A stretch of 64,000 nucleotides of DNA, taken from NCBI GenBank assembly GCA_030710605.1, contig CP092869.1, positions 15,749,502 to 15,813,501 of the forward strand. Direction: 5' to 3'. Source of the stretch: Cordylochernes scorpioides. Lineage: Eukaryota > Arthropoda > Arachnida > Pseudoscorpiones > Chernetidae. A program made the translations under genes and the position numbers. Below the pieces are notes generated by a model. That model did not search any database and had not been told where the DNA came from. It saw only the letters and a program-made list of their open reading frames with translations. Below, piece after piece: positions 10,693 to 21,447 of the stretch (the stretch's first letter is position 1; the number at the start of each line of letters is the position of its first letter).

Positions 10693-10990
10693 GCATGATA
10701 AGGCACAATTTGGATTATAGATTATAAACACAAGGTAATAAGACCAAATCCAAATAAATAAATAGTGTGTGATGTTTCAGTAACAGCGTTGTTACCATCT
10801 TCAGACAAAAAAGTACTGAATGAGAAATTTTACCACAGCATGTTTTTTAACTTGATAACAGTAACTATTAAAAACATGCTGTGGTAAAATTTCTCATTCA
10901 GTACTTTTGTCTGAAGGTGGTAACAATACTGTTACCGAAACGTCACACACTATTTATTTATTTGGATTTGGTCTTATTACCTTGTGTTTA
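10693..10990. repeat. Family A palindromic repeat, full copy
   Basis: Unit 2 counterpart of 3424-3725. The right arm reads CTGAAGG-TGGTAACAATACTGTTACC-GAAACGTC. The stem is intact but the CTGANGA box has one change. Confidence 0.75.
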
Positions 10991-11269
10991 ATACTTGAGC
11001 ATGTCCTTTGGTGAGGTAGAAGGTAAAAAAAAAATATTTTTAAAGTGGAATCTAACACACAGCTACAGGGGGGAAAAAATAATTTGTAAAAGAAAAAAAA
11101 AAGGTAGATTTAAAAAAGATTTTAAAATGAGGTATATAGAGGATCATAAATGAATAAAGGTATTAAAAAAATATGGATTGACAGTCAATGGGTAACAAGA
11201 CCATACAGTAAACTAGGTAGGGTTACCAGAAAAGGGGGAAGTTTACACAAGCAGGAACTTTTCATTTAA

Positions 11270-11640
11270 TAATAAGGCACACAATTTGGATTATAGATTA
11301 TAAACACAAGGTAATAAGGCCAAATCCAAATAAATAAATAATGTGTGACATTTCGGTAACAGCGTTGTTACCATCTTCAGACAGAAGTACTGAATGAGAA
11401 ATTTTACCACAGCATCTTTTAAATAGTTACTGTTATCAAGTGTGTAAACAGAATAATATTCTGTGTTTCTCAGAAAACTATCTTCTTCTTATCAGCTATA
11501 TTGTTTACACACCTGATAACAGTAACTATTTAAAACATGCTGTGGTAAAATTTCTCATTCAGTACTTTTGTCTGAAGATGGTAACAACGCTGTTACAGGA
11601 ACATCCCACACTATTTATTTATTGGTCTTTATACCTTATC
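11270..11640. repeat. Family A palindrome with internal loop
   Basis: Full left arm, loop with TGTTTACACACCTGATAACA, and right arm with CTGAAGATGGTAACAACGCT. The outer right end is truncated to TTGGTCTTTATACC. Absent from the matching place in unit 1. Confidence 0.7.
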
Positions 11641-13009
11641 TGTATAACCATTGTTATTTATAAACAAACATCTTGTTTATCTTAATTAAACATCATCACT
11701 ACTACCATGACAATATTCTATAATTCTACATGGCAAAGAACACTGCCAGTTGGATTTCCCTGGGGCAGAGGCAACAATATATACAGAGATTTGGAAGTCC
11801 AAGATTCTATCACATTGCATGCTTAAGTAACAAGACCAACATTTTTGAAATAGTAAAAAAAATAGATTTGCATAATTCTCAATCTGCATTATAAAGTGGC
11901 TCGAAATTTTTTTTAACTGAAATTTAGGAGAAATCAGAGACACAATGATAAAATATTACGATTCAGATATATTAAGAAAAATTGTAGATATTTGTTGAGA
12001 ATATAAAATATATATTTAAAGATTTTTTTCCTTCTCTCTTTAAATGAAAAATTTTGTGTAGTTTTGCTCATATATATAAATAGAAGTAATAGAGAACCTC
12101 TCCCGTAAAAATAAACGTCAAATTTTGACACTTATTTTGAGGGGAGAGGTACCTTATGTTTCTATGGATCAATTTCTTCCCGAAACATCTCTCATCTATA
12201 AATAAATAAATGTCACCACTTCAATTTTTCAAAGCAGGTCTATAAAACTGTTGTCTCTTAACCCCTTGTGTAAAAATTACATTAATTCCATGAGTTCATG
12301 CTCCTAGAGTTAATCTCATGGAATGGGGTGTAGCTTTGGTGAAAGTCTGACTTTGCCTGTAATTTGAGGCTGTTCCTAACATGAGTCCATGCTCCTTGAG
12401 CTGACCTCATGAAATGGGGTGTAGGGGTGCAGCTTTCATTGATTATGGTACCATGATCCAGACACACTTTGGTGAAAGTCTGACTTTGCCTGTAATTTGA
12501 GGCCGTTCCTATAATGAAAGCAGATGCCACAAATAGTCTATAAAACTAAAGTGGTGATATCTATTTACTACAGATCCCTACTGTGTTAGCAGTAAAAAAA
12601 ATCATTTTTAAACATGAAAGTCGAAAAAGGAAATCCAATTTGATACTTTGAAAAAAAAAAAAAAATGGAATAAAGAGAGGATGCACAGGATAAGTTGGTG
12701 ATAAGGCACAATATGAATTATAGATTATAAACCTAAGGTAATAAGACCAATTCACACTATTTATTTATTTGGATTTGGTCTTATTACCTTGTGAAGTTGG
12801 TAAAATGGGGAAGAATGCATCCCCTGGTCAAACAAGTGGAAGTTGCTGATAGCACCAGTTATCATGAGATGTTTTCTCTACTTGGAAGAGGCCATTTGAG
12901 CAGCTGGCTTCTTGTTGAAGATCTTCAGATGGGGGAAGAGAGATGTCTAGTTAAAAAGTTGGTGAGTCCTGAACAAACATTTGAATGATGGAACATATTT
13001 AGAGTATAT

Positions 13010-13450
13010 GATAAGGCACACAATTTGGATTATAGATTATGGTACAATATAATGCGGCTTATGATTGTAAAACGACATTGGAAAATATCCTGCATGAGTT
13101 TCTTTTAAATGAAAAATCGAAATTTATTTTTAAGGAGAAATAACGACTATTTCTAACCTTAGAGATGTGGTATGAAATGTGGGATGAATTGGGAAGAGTA
13201 ATGATAAAATATGGAAAAATATGTCCAGTGTGGCCTAGTGGACATGGCATCTGCCCGGTAAGCAGAACACTGTGGGTTTGATTCCCATTCCCTGGGCACT
13301 TTTATTTTTTCCGTTTATCATTACTCTTTACAATTCATCCTTTCATACCTCATCTCTAAGGTTAGAAATAGTCGTTATTTCTCCTTAAAAATAAATTTCG
13401 ATTTTTCATTTAAAGAAACTCATGCAGGATATTTTCCAATGTTGATTTAC
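13010..13450. repeat. Foldback element with tRNA-like centre, unit 2 copy
   Basis: Counterpart of 6262-6666. Arms contain GGAGAAATAACGACTATTTC and its complement. The tRNA-like centre is at 13223-13298, and the left arm has an intact TTCTTTTAAATG at about 13100, a second empty equivalent of the piggyBac site. Confidence 0.75.
13223..13298 (+). tRNA. tRNA-like centre of foldback, probable pseudogene
   Basis: GTCCAGTGTGGCCTAGTGGA start, CCCGGTA anticodon loop and GTGGGTTTGATTCCCAT T arm. An extra base in the 3' acceptor strand (CCCTGGGC) weakens the stem. Same assignment limits as 6437-6510. Confidence 0.4.
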
Positions 13451-14093
13451 AATTATAGATTATAAACACAAGGTAGCAAGATACAAGGTAATCAAGGTAT
13501 AATAATTTTAACCTAAAAGAAACAAAGATACTAGATTATAAGAAAAATTATTTTAAGAGACAATTTAAAGAAGCATTTTTCATTCAAAAGAAATGTGCTA
13601 CAATTAACAGAATGGAAGAAAGAGGAAATATAAATGATATTTATAGATATGTTTTTAATTATATCTAAAAAAAAGTAGGTTTTTTTTTTTTTTTCACTTT
13701 TAATTCTAAGAATAATATTCTGTGTTTCTCAGAAAACTATCTTCTTCTTATCTGTTATCTTGTTTACACACTTGATAACAGTATTTAAAAACATGCTGTG
13801 GTAAAATTTCTCATTCAGTACTTTTGTCTGAAGATGGTAACAACGCTGTTAAATAAACGTCACACACTATTTATTTATTTGGATTTGGTCTTATTACTTT
13901 GTTTATATTTAGAATATACAATATACATTTGAAGATGGTGATTTTTGCTCTTTTCAATATCTTTCAACAATAAAACAGTTGAAACCCTTCCATAAAAACA
14001 TCATTTGGAGGAGGGGGGGAACAGGATAATTTTGTTGCTATATAGCCACAATTGAAACAGTTGGGAGTTAAAAAAAACTTGGAATTATAAACA

Positions 14094-14270
14094 ATGATAA
14101 AACACAATTTGGATAATAAATTAATTGTGTGTGACCTTTTGGTAACAAAGTTGTGTTACCATCATCAGACAAACAATTTTTTTTTAAGTCTTTTGTCTGA
14201 TGATGGTAACAACGCTGTTATAAAAACGTCAAACACTATTAATTTATTTTGGATTAGGTCTTATTTTCTT
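14094..14270. repeat. Family A variant palindrome, unit 2
   Basis: Counterpart of 7300-7525. The right arm carries CTGATGA-TGGTAACAACGCTGTTA, followed by TAAAAACGTC instead of GAAACGTC. Confidence 0.65.
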
Positions 14271-14408
14271 ATAGAATTATAGCAAGTTTTGATTTTTCGT
14301 TCAAAAGAAACACATGCAGGATAATTTTCAAATGTCGTTCTACAATCATAAGCCGCATTATATTGTATTATAAATTACATTATATATTATTTACGAATGG
14401 AAAAATAT

Positions 14409-14483
14409 GTCCAGGGTAGCCTAGTGGACATGGCATTTGGTTGGTAAGCGGAACACTGTGGGTTCGATTCCCATTCCTGAACA
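14409..14483 (+). tRNA. tRNA-like segment in variant foldback, pseudogene
   Basis: Keeps GTCCAGGGTAGCCTAGTGGA and a canonical T arm GTGGGTTCGATTCCCAT. The anticodon stem and loop (TTTGGTTGGTAAGCGG) are degenerate. Lies in the foldback repeat paralogous to 7526-7890. Confidence 0.35.
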
Positions 14484-15084
14484 CTTTTATTTTTCCGTTC
14501 ATCATTACACTTCACAATTCATCCTTTCATACCTCATCCCTAAGGTTAGAAATAATCGTTATTTCTCCTTAAAATAAATTTCAATTTTTCGATCAAAAGA
14601 AACACATGCAGGATAATTTTCAAATGTCGCTTTACAATTATAACAAGATTCCACTACCTCATTATCTCTATTCCTCAAATCATATGAAAAAAGCTTCCAT
14701 TAGCACAGAAGTAGTTTCCAGGTAAATCTCTTACTGATACCCAACACGCTGAAAGTGATAGGTGCCTATAGACCTTGAAATGGGCTTCTCCTTTAACAGA
14801 TGGTGAAAATTTGAAGGAAGATCTCCAATGACCCGGTTGAAAGGAGTCAAAGACACAACCAGAAGGTGTGCGAGCTGAAAGTGATGGTTACCAATTGATT
14901 AAATTGGAGAATATTTGTCCATATAGGCACCAAAAGTTGAATTTGATGCACTAACAACACCAACCATTCTATTGGTAATAACCAACCATTACTGAGAACG
15001 TTCATAAACACAAGGTAATAAGACCAAATCCAAAAGGTCCAAATCCATTTGGATTTGGTCTTATTACTTTGTGTTTATAATCTA

Positions 15085-15392
15085 CTAGCCGAATGACCCG
15101 GGCAACACCCGGGGTTTACCCGATTAAATGCTTTTATTCAAATACTATTTGTTACAATTATAAATTGGCGCCGTGGATGTCATTCTTGTATAATATATAA
15201 ATGAGTTTTAAAAATTGTAAAAAAAAAAAAAAATGCATCGGCCGGGAATCGAACCCGGGGCGCCCCGCGTGGCAGGCGAGCATTCTACCACTGAACCAAA
15301 AGCAAAACGGTGACAGAATTAAGAACGCATGATGATGATAACTGTATATTATCCGTGACAGAGGCCACGACAGACGGTCGTGACTATATATA
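15085..15392 (-). mobile_element. Non-autonomous Helitron with tRNA-Gly fragment, copy 2
   Basis: Duplicate of 8326-8632. The hairpin near the 3' end is CCGGGTGTTGCCCGGG followed by CTAG. Its tRNA-Gly part at 15235-15298 has one extra base in the anticodon arm. Confidence 0.65.
15235..15298 (-). pseudogene. tRNA-Gly(GCC) fragment inside Helitron, copy 2
   Basis: Same 3' two thirds of tRNA-Gly as 8475-8537, again without the 5' acceptor strand. The anticodon arm here is CTGCCACGCGGGGC, closer to the normal Gly sequence at one base but with an inserted base. Confidence 0.7.
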
Positions 15393-15591
15393 TTAATAAT
15401 CCAAATTGTGCCTTATTTAGAACGTTCATGTTTAGTGTCGACATTGTGAGGTTCTACTGTTCAGAAACAGAACGTGGGATGTTAAAAATTTGGTAAGGGG
15501 CAGCGGTAACTACAAGTCATGGTGAAATGTGAAGTGAACATCAGAATAACTCCTGTGTGCTCAATAATAGAATATGGTTTTAAAATATTGG

Positions 15592-15942
15592 TAAACTCCA
15601 CCTTTGCCGGTCCCAAGCCCGGATGAAAAAGGAGGAGGGGGAGCAGTAAAAAGCTCACTAAAAAACCTGGGCTCAGCTGGCCCAGCTGATAGTACCCTGT
15701 AAGGGCTCCAGGGATACAGGATGAGCAGCATTTGTACTCCATGTTAGGAGTGGCTGCACATGGCGTCTGTTCCTTATGTCAGAGACGGCCATTTCTTTTG
15801 GAGCTAAGTCGGCCTGCCACTGAGTAGTGCTCCCAGTCTTAATGACAAAGGCAGATGCATTCTACTTCACCCAATCATGATGGTTATCCTTTACAAGCTT
15901 GATACCCTAATATGATTGAGTGGAGATAAGAAAGAAGAAGAG
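15592..15942 (-). repeat. R1 dispersed repeat, closing the tandem duplication
   Basis: Complete R1 including the TACAAGCTTGATACCCTAAT segment missing from the copies at 1304 and 8834. After this copy the sequence no longer follows the duplicated unit. Confidence 0.75.
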
Positions 15943-16204
15943 AAAATAATGGTTACAGAATATGGTTACACTGCTACAATGTGTGGATGGCAACTGAAAA
16001 GTAAACTGCTGGAAGAGCACTTTTTTCTAATAAAGTAACTTACTTACTGTTACTGATGTAAAAATTGTTTTCACCAATTATAATATCAGACTGCTCTTAA
16101 TTTTGTATTGGGCTATTCTGTGTGCATATACATCAAGTACTTGCAAACAATTCTTTTTTTGCATCAAAAATAAACACTTTTATGTTAAAGAAGGAACAAA
16201 AGTT

Positions 16205-16700
16205 AACGGCGACGAGTTTCTTTTATTAAAGCTGTAAATTCTGCAAGTTTTCGGACTTTGACGTCCTTCAACAGGCTACTTTCCAAGAAACTAGAAGATA
16301 ATATTTATATACAGGTAAATATTCACATAATTAGAACTTTTCTTAATGAAATAAATGATTATTATACAAAATTATTTTCATCTATGTAAACAAATTTGTT
16401 CTGAGAAAAGGATGACAACCATAGGATGCAGGGAAAGACAAAAACCATCTGAAACCCCTCAGACAAATAAGGTTTTAGAAACTTGGGAGGATACATTTTT
16501 TCAAGGTGAGGGAACAGATTAAGTGCTATTATTATTAAATATGTGTAGGTATTGTGGAGGAAGGTCAATTTTTCTGTTAAAACTGTTCAGTTGGATAGAT
16601 TATGTGGGTTATCATGATACTCCTGTGGAAGGACTGACAGGTCCGAAAGCTAGAGAATAAAATTTGAACAAGAAACTTAGCCCTGGAGACTTTATTTCCT
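16205..16700. repeat. Inverted repeat pair with GTCC-GAAA hairpin ends
   Basis: A left end at 16205-16330 and an inverted right end at 16622-16700 share a short hairpin followed by GAAA: GGAC...GTCC-GAAAACTTG on the minus strand at left, GGACTGACAGGTCCGAAAGC on the plus strand at right. Between them is AT-rich DNA with no coding signal. The layout resembles families A and B, with different stem sequence. Confidence 0.45.
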
Positions 16701-16739
16701 TTATAATAGATTATGTTACCTTTGTGAATTCAATAGCAT

Positions 16740-17600
16740 AAATAGAAAGATTGACCTCTTCTCTTTAAGGGGGGAGGATTTCAACTTTCTTCAGCAGCCT
16801 CACCCCCTGTATCAGTAGCTCTTCTTAGTTTCCCTGCCTTAGGCAGGGAGGAGATTTACTTGATCGGTGGGAGGGCGATGGCATTGCATTTTGTCTTGAG
16901 GGAGATCTTCCACTGGTAGATATGGCGACAGGTTTTCTTCTTTCTTATCTCCACTCAATCATAATAGGGTATCAAGTTGTGACCCTTGATGGTGTCTGTA
17001 TGACAACCATCATGACTGGGTGAAAGTTTTTGACAAGTGACAGGTTTTGAAAGTGGTTATCCATTTCTACCTCAACTTTGGCATTTTGGTTGAACCCGGT
17101 GTTAAAATTGTTAAAGTAGGTCAGCCATCTTGTCCTGGCTTCCTCGAAAACACTCTATCTCTGCAATATTGGGTGACATGTCCCAGGTGACCATAATGGA
17201 AACATATTGGGATGTTTTCGTGTGTCCTTCATTCATTAGTTCTCTGTGGTGGTGTCTGGTTGGGTACCGGTGATCTTTGGTTTAGGTACTGCTGTTGTGA
17301 CGTTTGTTTGAATATTTGGGGTCGGTTAGAGTACTGTTGTTGTGGCATTGGTCTTTGAACGGGCTGTGAAATTGCAGACAGGTTTCTTTCAACTTCCTCT
17401 TGAATAATTAGATCCAGCAAAGATAGCTTGAAAGTGGCTGACTCGTAATTTAATGCATGATGGATTTCTTCTTGGACAATAGGTCTAAATAAGATACTCC
17501 AAAGATTTCGACTCTGCAGGGCTGATGGAGGCAACATTAGGCAGTCTATTGAAAACTACCCGCTTATTTAAACTCTTCTTTTGCCATAGCTCAATTATCT
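16740..17600 (-). pseudogene. Ty3/Gypsy-type Gag fragment
   Basis: Minus-strand frame at 17229-17537 encodes a Gln/Pro-rich segment after an EEIHHAL/EEVERNL pair typical of arthropod Ty3/Gypsy Gag hinge regions. In another frame just downstream (about 17165-17210) is a zinc-knuckle relic, CFHYGHLGHVTQYC, in which the second Cys has become Tyr. No capsid core, protease or polymerase is adjacent. Frameshifts and the lost Cys make it a pseudogene. Confidence 0.5.
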
Positions 17601-17802
17601 GGCACCACCTTGAGAGTTACATGGTGGTAGCTATCTCCAAAGTTCAAATTGCCTATTTGATAAACTAGAAGTGTGAGGATAGTAAATAGTGCTCAAAGTT
17701 GTGGATGATAAAAGTGTTTATCTTTTCTACTATCTTCCAGCCTTTGTGTTCCGAAGCGATAGCTACTCCCAGGGGTGAGAATGTCCTCAAAAGGTCAAAC
17801 TA

Positions 17803-19054
17803 CAGTAAAACCCCTCTATAGTGAACCCCAATGGGACAGAGCTTTTGGTTCACTATAGCCACGGTTTGGCTTTTTTTTTTTTACTTTTCAAAATTTTTAG
17901 ACCGTATAATTAAAGGACAGCCATACACACAAGAAGAGGCTGCCTCTTAATAGTGGTCACTTTGTTTTAATTCCCTTAATTGACCAATTTCCTTACATTA
18001 ATACTGAATAATAATAGAAATCATTAGATGATAGGTTCTTCTTATCATTAACATACATGTACCTCTGTCTAATTTAAAAATCAAGACAAATCCTAGGCAA
18101 AGTTTTATATATATTAAATATATATTTAAAAAGATATAAAATGATTTTAAAACATCATTATCACATTATATAATAGAATGTTTACTTGAAAAAATGGCTC
18201 CAACACCTTGTTGCTTCAAAGCACCATTCAAATAAAGTTAGTGTTTTTCTTCCATTTCATGTTTCCACATATTCCTCTAGGTCTAGATTTCATTTTTTTT
18301 TTTTTAACCTGTCATGCAAAACATTGCTGACTTTAAAATCACCATAGTCAATGGCATAAAAATAATTTTTGTTTCATCACAGGCATTTTTATTTGGACTT
18401 TTTTTTTTTTGCCCTAAAACGTACGATCGTGATCGCGGCAAAAGTTGTGGTTGATTCCTCTTTGGAACAATTTTTAATAGCTTTATATTTTATCTCTTAT
18501 AATAGAAAAGTTATATTCTCTTATTTTAATATGTTCTTAACATTTTGCCTGTGTTGTTTCACTTTGAAAAGTTCTGAAAATGGCCATTTTTTAAAAAAGA
18601 AATACGCTTTATTTTTAAAATGCCTTTGTTTTCTTCATTTTGGAAGCCATTTGCATTTTTTATATTTCAAATTTAATGGGTGCAAATATATTCTATTTAA
18701 TAAAAAGTATAATGTGTTAAAATTTATACAACATACAGCAAAAATAAAGTGCAAAATTCAAAACAAACAATGCCGCTAAATTTATTGTTTTGAAATCGCC
18801 ATCCGCGAGCTGAAACATGCTTAAAATTTTTTTTTTAATTACAATTCTAGTTCGTTATAAGCATAGTATTTTAAATAGATTTTATTATTTTGGGACCGAA
18901 AATAGGTTCGTTATAGGGGTAGTTCGTTATTCTAAAAATCGCAAAGTTCGTTATAACGATGGTATTTTCAATGTAATGGAATTGGGAATCGCCGTGGGTT
19001 CGTTATAAGGGAAGGTTCATTATATCCAGGGTTCGTATTAGCGGGGTTTTACTG
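17803..19054. mobile_element. pogo/Tigger-like DNA element, non-coding
   Basis: 1252-bp segment flanked by TA. The left end CAGTAAAACCCCTCTATAGT and the right end GCGGGGTTTTACTG are inverted, and inner GTTCACTATAG / GGTTCGTTATA motifs repeat in inverted orientation. The interior has plus-strand frames of 136 and 63 codons, Phe/Lys-rich, with no transposase motif that I recognise. Termini suggest the pogo/Tc1 group. Confidence 0.6.
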
Positions 19055-19261
19055 TATGTAGCAGGGGGTAAAACTTGACTATCAAAGCTCATGCACAAAA
19101 TAATGGCTGTCAGCATTATCACACCATAACCCAAATCAGATCTGATTACCTGGTGAAAAGAGAAATCCCTATATATAAAAGTCAGTGTATGTATGTTTGT
19201 TTGTCTGCTATACACGTCCACAAGGGAGAGGTGTCCGCTAGCGAGGATAACTGTTAAAGGG

Positions 19262-19608
19262 AACTCCGCCTTTGCCGGTCCCAAGCCCGGATGAAAAAGG
19301 AGGAGGGGGAGCAGTAACAAGCTCACTAAAAAACCTGGGCTCAGCTGGCCTGGCTGATAGTACCCTGTAAGGGCTCCAGGGATACAGGATGAGTCTGTAC
19401 TCCATGTTAGGAGCAGCTGTACATGGCGTCTGTTCCTCATGTAAGAGGCGACCATTTCTTTTGGAGTTAGGTAGGCCTGCCACTGAGTAGTGCTCCCAGT
19501 CTTAATGAAAAAGGTACGGCACATTCTACTTCACCCAGTCATGATGGTTGTCAAGCATTACAAGCTTGATACCCTAATATGATTGAGTGGAGATAAGAAA
19601 TAAGAAGA
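19262..19608 (-). repeat. R1 dispersed repeat, complete
   Basis: Whole R1 including both ends. The long minus-strand frame spanning 19003-19524 crosses the repeat boundary and is not a gene. Confidence 0.75.
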
Positions 19609-19869
19609 CTGTTAAAGGGAGGTTCTCTCTACTTATATGAATCAGAATCCAGGTATGAATTCTGGCAGTTCTGTAAATAATTGTTGTAGGGCTCTCCTAA
19701 GACAGAAACCCAAGTATTTTGTTGGTCAGACATCACAAGAGAATGCTATTTCTACGTAATAAGGTCAGCAGTGCCTGATTCACCAAACTTATCATTGCCA
19801 TGCCAGATAGATAACATTTGGAGATAAGACTTTGATGAGCAGTATTCCATCAGCTATTGAAACAACAAA

Positions 19870-20310
19870 GGATTTATAAACGCAAGGTAATAAGACCAAA
19901 TCCAAATAAATAAATAGTGTGCGACGTTTCTGTATCAGCGTTGTTACCATCTTCAGACAAAAGTACTGAATGAGAATGATAAGGCACAATTTGTATTATA
20001 GATTATAATGACAAGGTAATAAGACCAAATCCAAATAAATAAATAGTGTGTGACATTTTGGTAACAGCATTGTTAGCATCTTCAGACAAAAGTACTGAAT
20101 AAGAAATTTTACCACAGCATGTTTTAAATAGTTACTGTTATCAAGTGTGTAAACAAGATAACAGATTAAAACATGATGTGGTAAAATTTCTCATTCAGTA
20201 CTTTTGTCTGAAGATGGTAACAACACTGTTACCAAAACATCACACACTATTTATTTATTTGGATTTGGTCTTATTACCTTGTGTTTATAATCAATAATCC
20301 AAATTGTGCC
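19870..20310. repeat. Two family A copies, nested
   Basis: A left arm at 19876-19978 ending at GTACTGAATGAGA is followed by a complete palindrome (19978-20310) with CTGAAGATGGTAACAACACT and TGTTACC-AAAAC. The second copy appears inserted in or recombined with the first. Confidence 0.65.
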
Positions 20311-20326
20311 TTAATAACAAAGGACT

Positions 20327-21215
20327 TATATAAAAGGGTGTACCTGGATCTATAAAAAAAAAAAATTCTCAAAATATTTCAAGATTGCTCCCTCTTTATC
20401 AATTTATTGCACAGTAAAACTTAATTTACAAATTCTTGTAGATCACCATGAAAACAACTTTGTCAATGGTCAAAAAATAATTAATGATAATAATACATTA
20501 AAAATTAAAATTGAAAATGATTTTTAAAAAATTTGTAAATTAAATTTACGTGCATGTTGTAATATATCCCAATACATCTATGTCTCCATGTATTGTATAA
20601 TGTAATTGCCAAAGTGTGACAAATAAAATTTCGAGTGAGTGACAGCCGATGCCAGAAGAAGTAAAGAGGTCCGAAAAACAAGTCGGGTATGCCCTGTGCC
20701 CTGCTCAGAAAGTCTCTCAAAGTTAGTGTTTTATTGAAGATTTTTGATAACTACATTCATATGGGAAGACCAAAAAGGGACACCACCCCAGGAATGTACA
20801 TCTGGGGCCCCTCTAGCTTCCGGGTAATTTACGACCGTCTGCATTCTGGTCTCGACGGCGGCATTCCAGTCGGTCCCCACACAGCCCCTTTAGTCGGCTT
20901 GGGGACGAGACTTGCAGACGTCTCTAGACAGTTCTCCCCTAGACTGGTGTCGGCTGGACTCACTCTTTCGCCATCTCCGTGGTGACATCTAATATGCCTC
21001 GTCCTTTTGTGTAATCTCAATTCCACGCCTGAAACCACTCTAATCATTGTGGCCACCACGACTGCAAACCAACATGCCACACTACATTCATCCAACAGAT
21101 ACAACAACTGTACATCACTACATGCAATAAATTGATAAAGAGGGAGCAATCTCTTGAAATATTTTGAGAATTTTTTTTTTTCTTTACAGATCCTGGTATG
21201 CCCATTTATATAAAT
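20327..21215. mobile_element. Unclassified element with long terminal inverted repeats
   Basis: About 85-bp inverted ends: TTCTCAAAATATTTCAAGAT-TGCTCCCTCTTTATC on the left (20365-20412) and the complement on the right (21128-21178), extending outward to TATATAAA-GGG. The interior 20690-21110 is clearly more GC-rich than its surroundings. Frames of 98 (+) and 106 (-) codons overlap there, neither recognisable. No transposase seen; likely a non-autonomous DNA element carrying foreign filler. Confidence 0.55.
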
Positions 21216-21447
21216 TTAATTGATGGATCGACTTTTGACACAAACAAAAGATTGTTTCTAAAAAAAAAAATTCAACCCTTTCTCCAGGACACCATCCAAC
21301 GATGTAGAACATGAAGGTTGTTGCAACCACGGGTCAAAGTCTGACAATTTCAGAGCTAAATAAAGTCCTAGAAAAAGGGAATGTGTGACTGTTGTATAGG
21401 CTTAGAGATAGTAGCCTGGAATGTCTCAGCACTTTCTTATAGCAGGA

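Larger units (their letters stand above)
8834..15592 (+). repeat. Segmental tandem duplication, unit 2
   Basis: Second copy of the ~7-kb unit, colinear with 1304-8833. It contains its own copies of the MITEs, minisatellite, family A palindromes, foldback repeats and Helitron. A block at 12300-12480 (GCTCCTNGAGCTGACCTCAT region) is duplicated relative to unit 1. Similarity is high enough to suggest recent duplication, but I have not computed identity. Confidence 0.9.

Noticed and set aside
18369..18779. 136-codon Phe/Lys-rich ORF as a transposase
   Set aside because: AT-rich composition explains it and no HTH or DDE motif is visible; kept only as interior of the pogo-like element.
19003..19524. 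173-codon minus-strand ORF
   Set aside because: Crosses the boundary between R1 and unrelated DNA; other R1 copies do not keep the frame.
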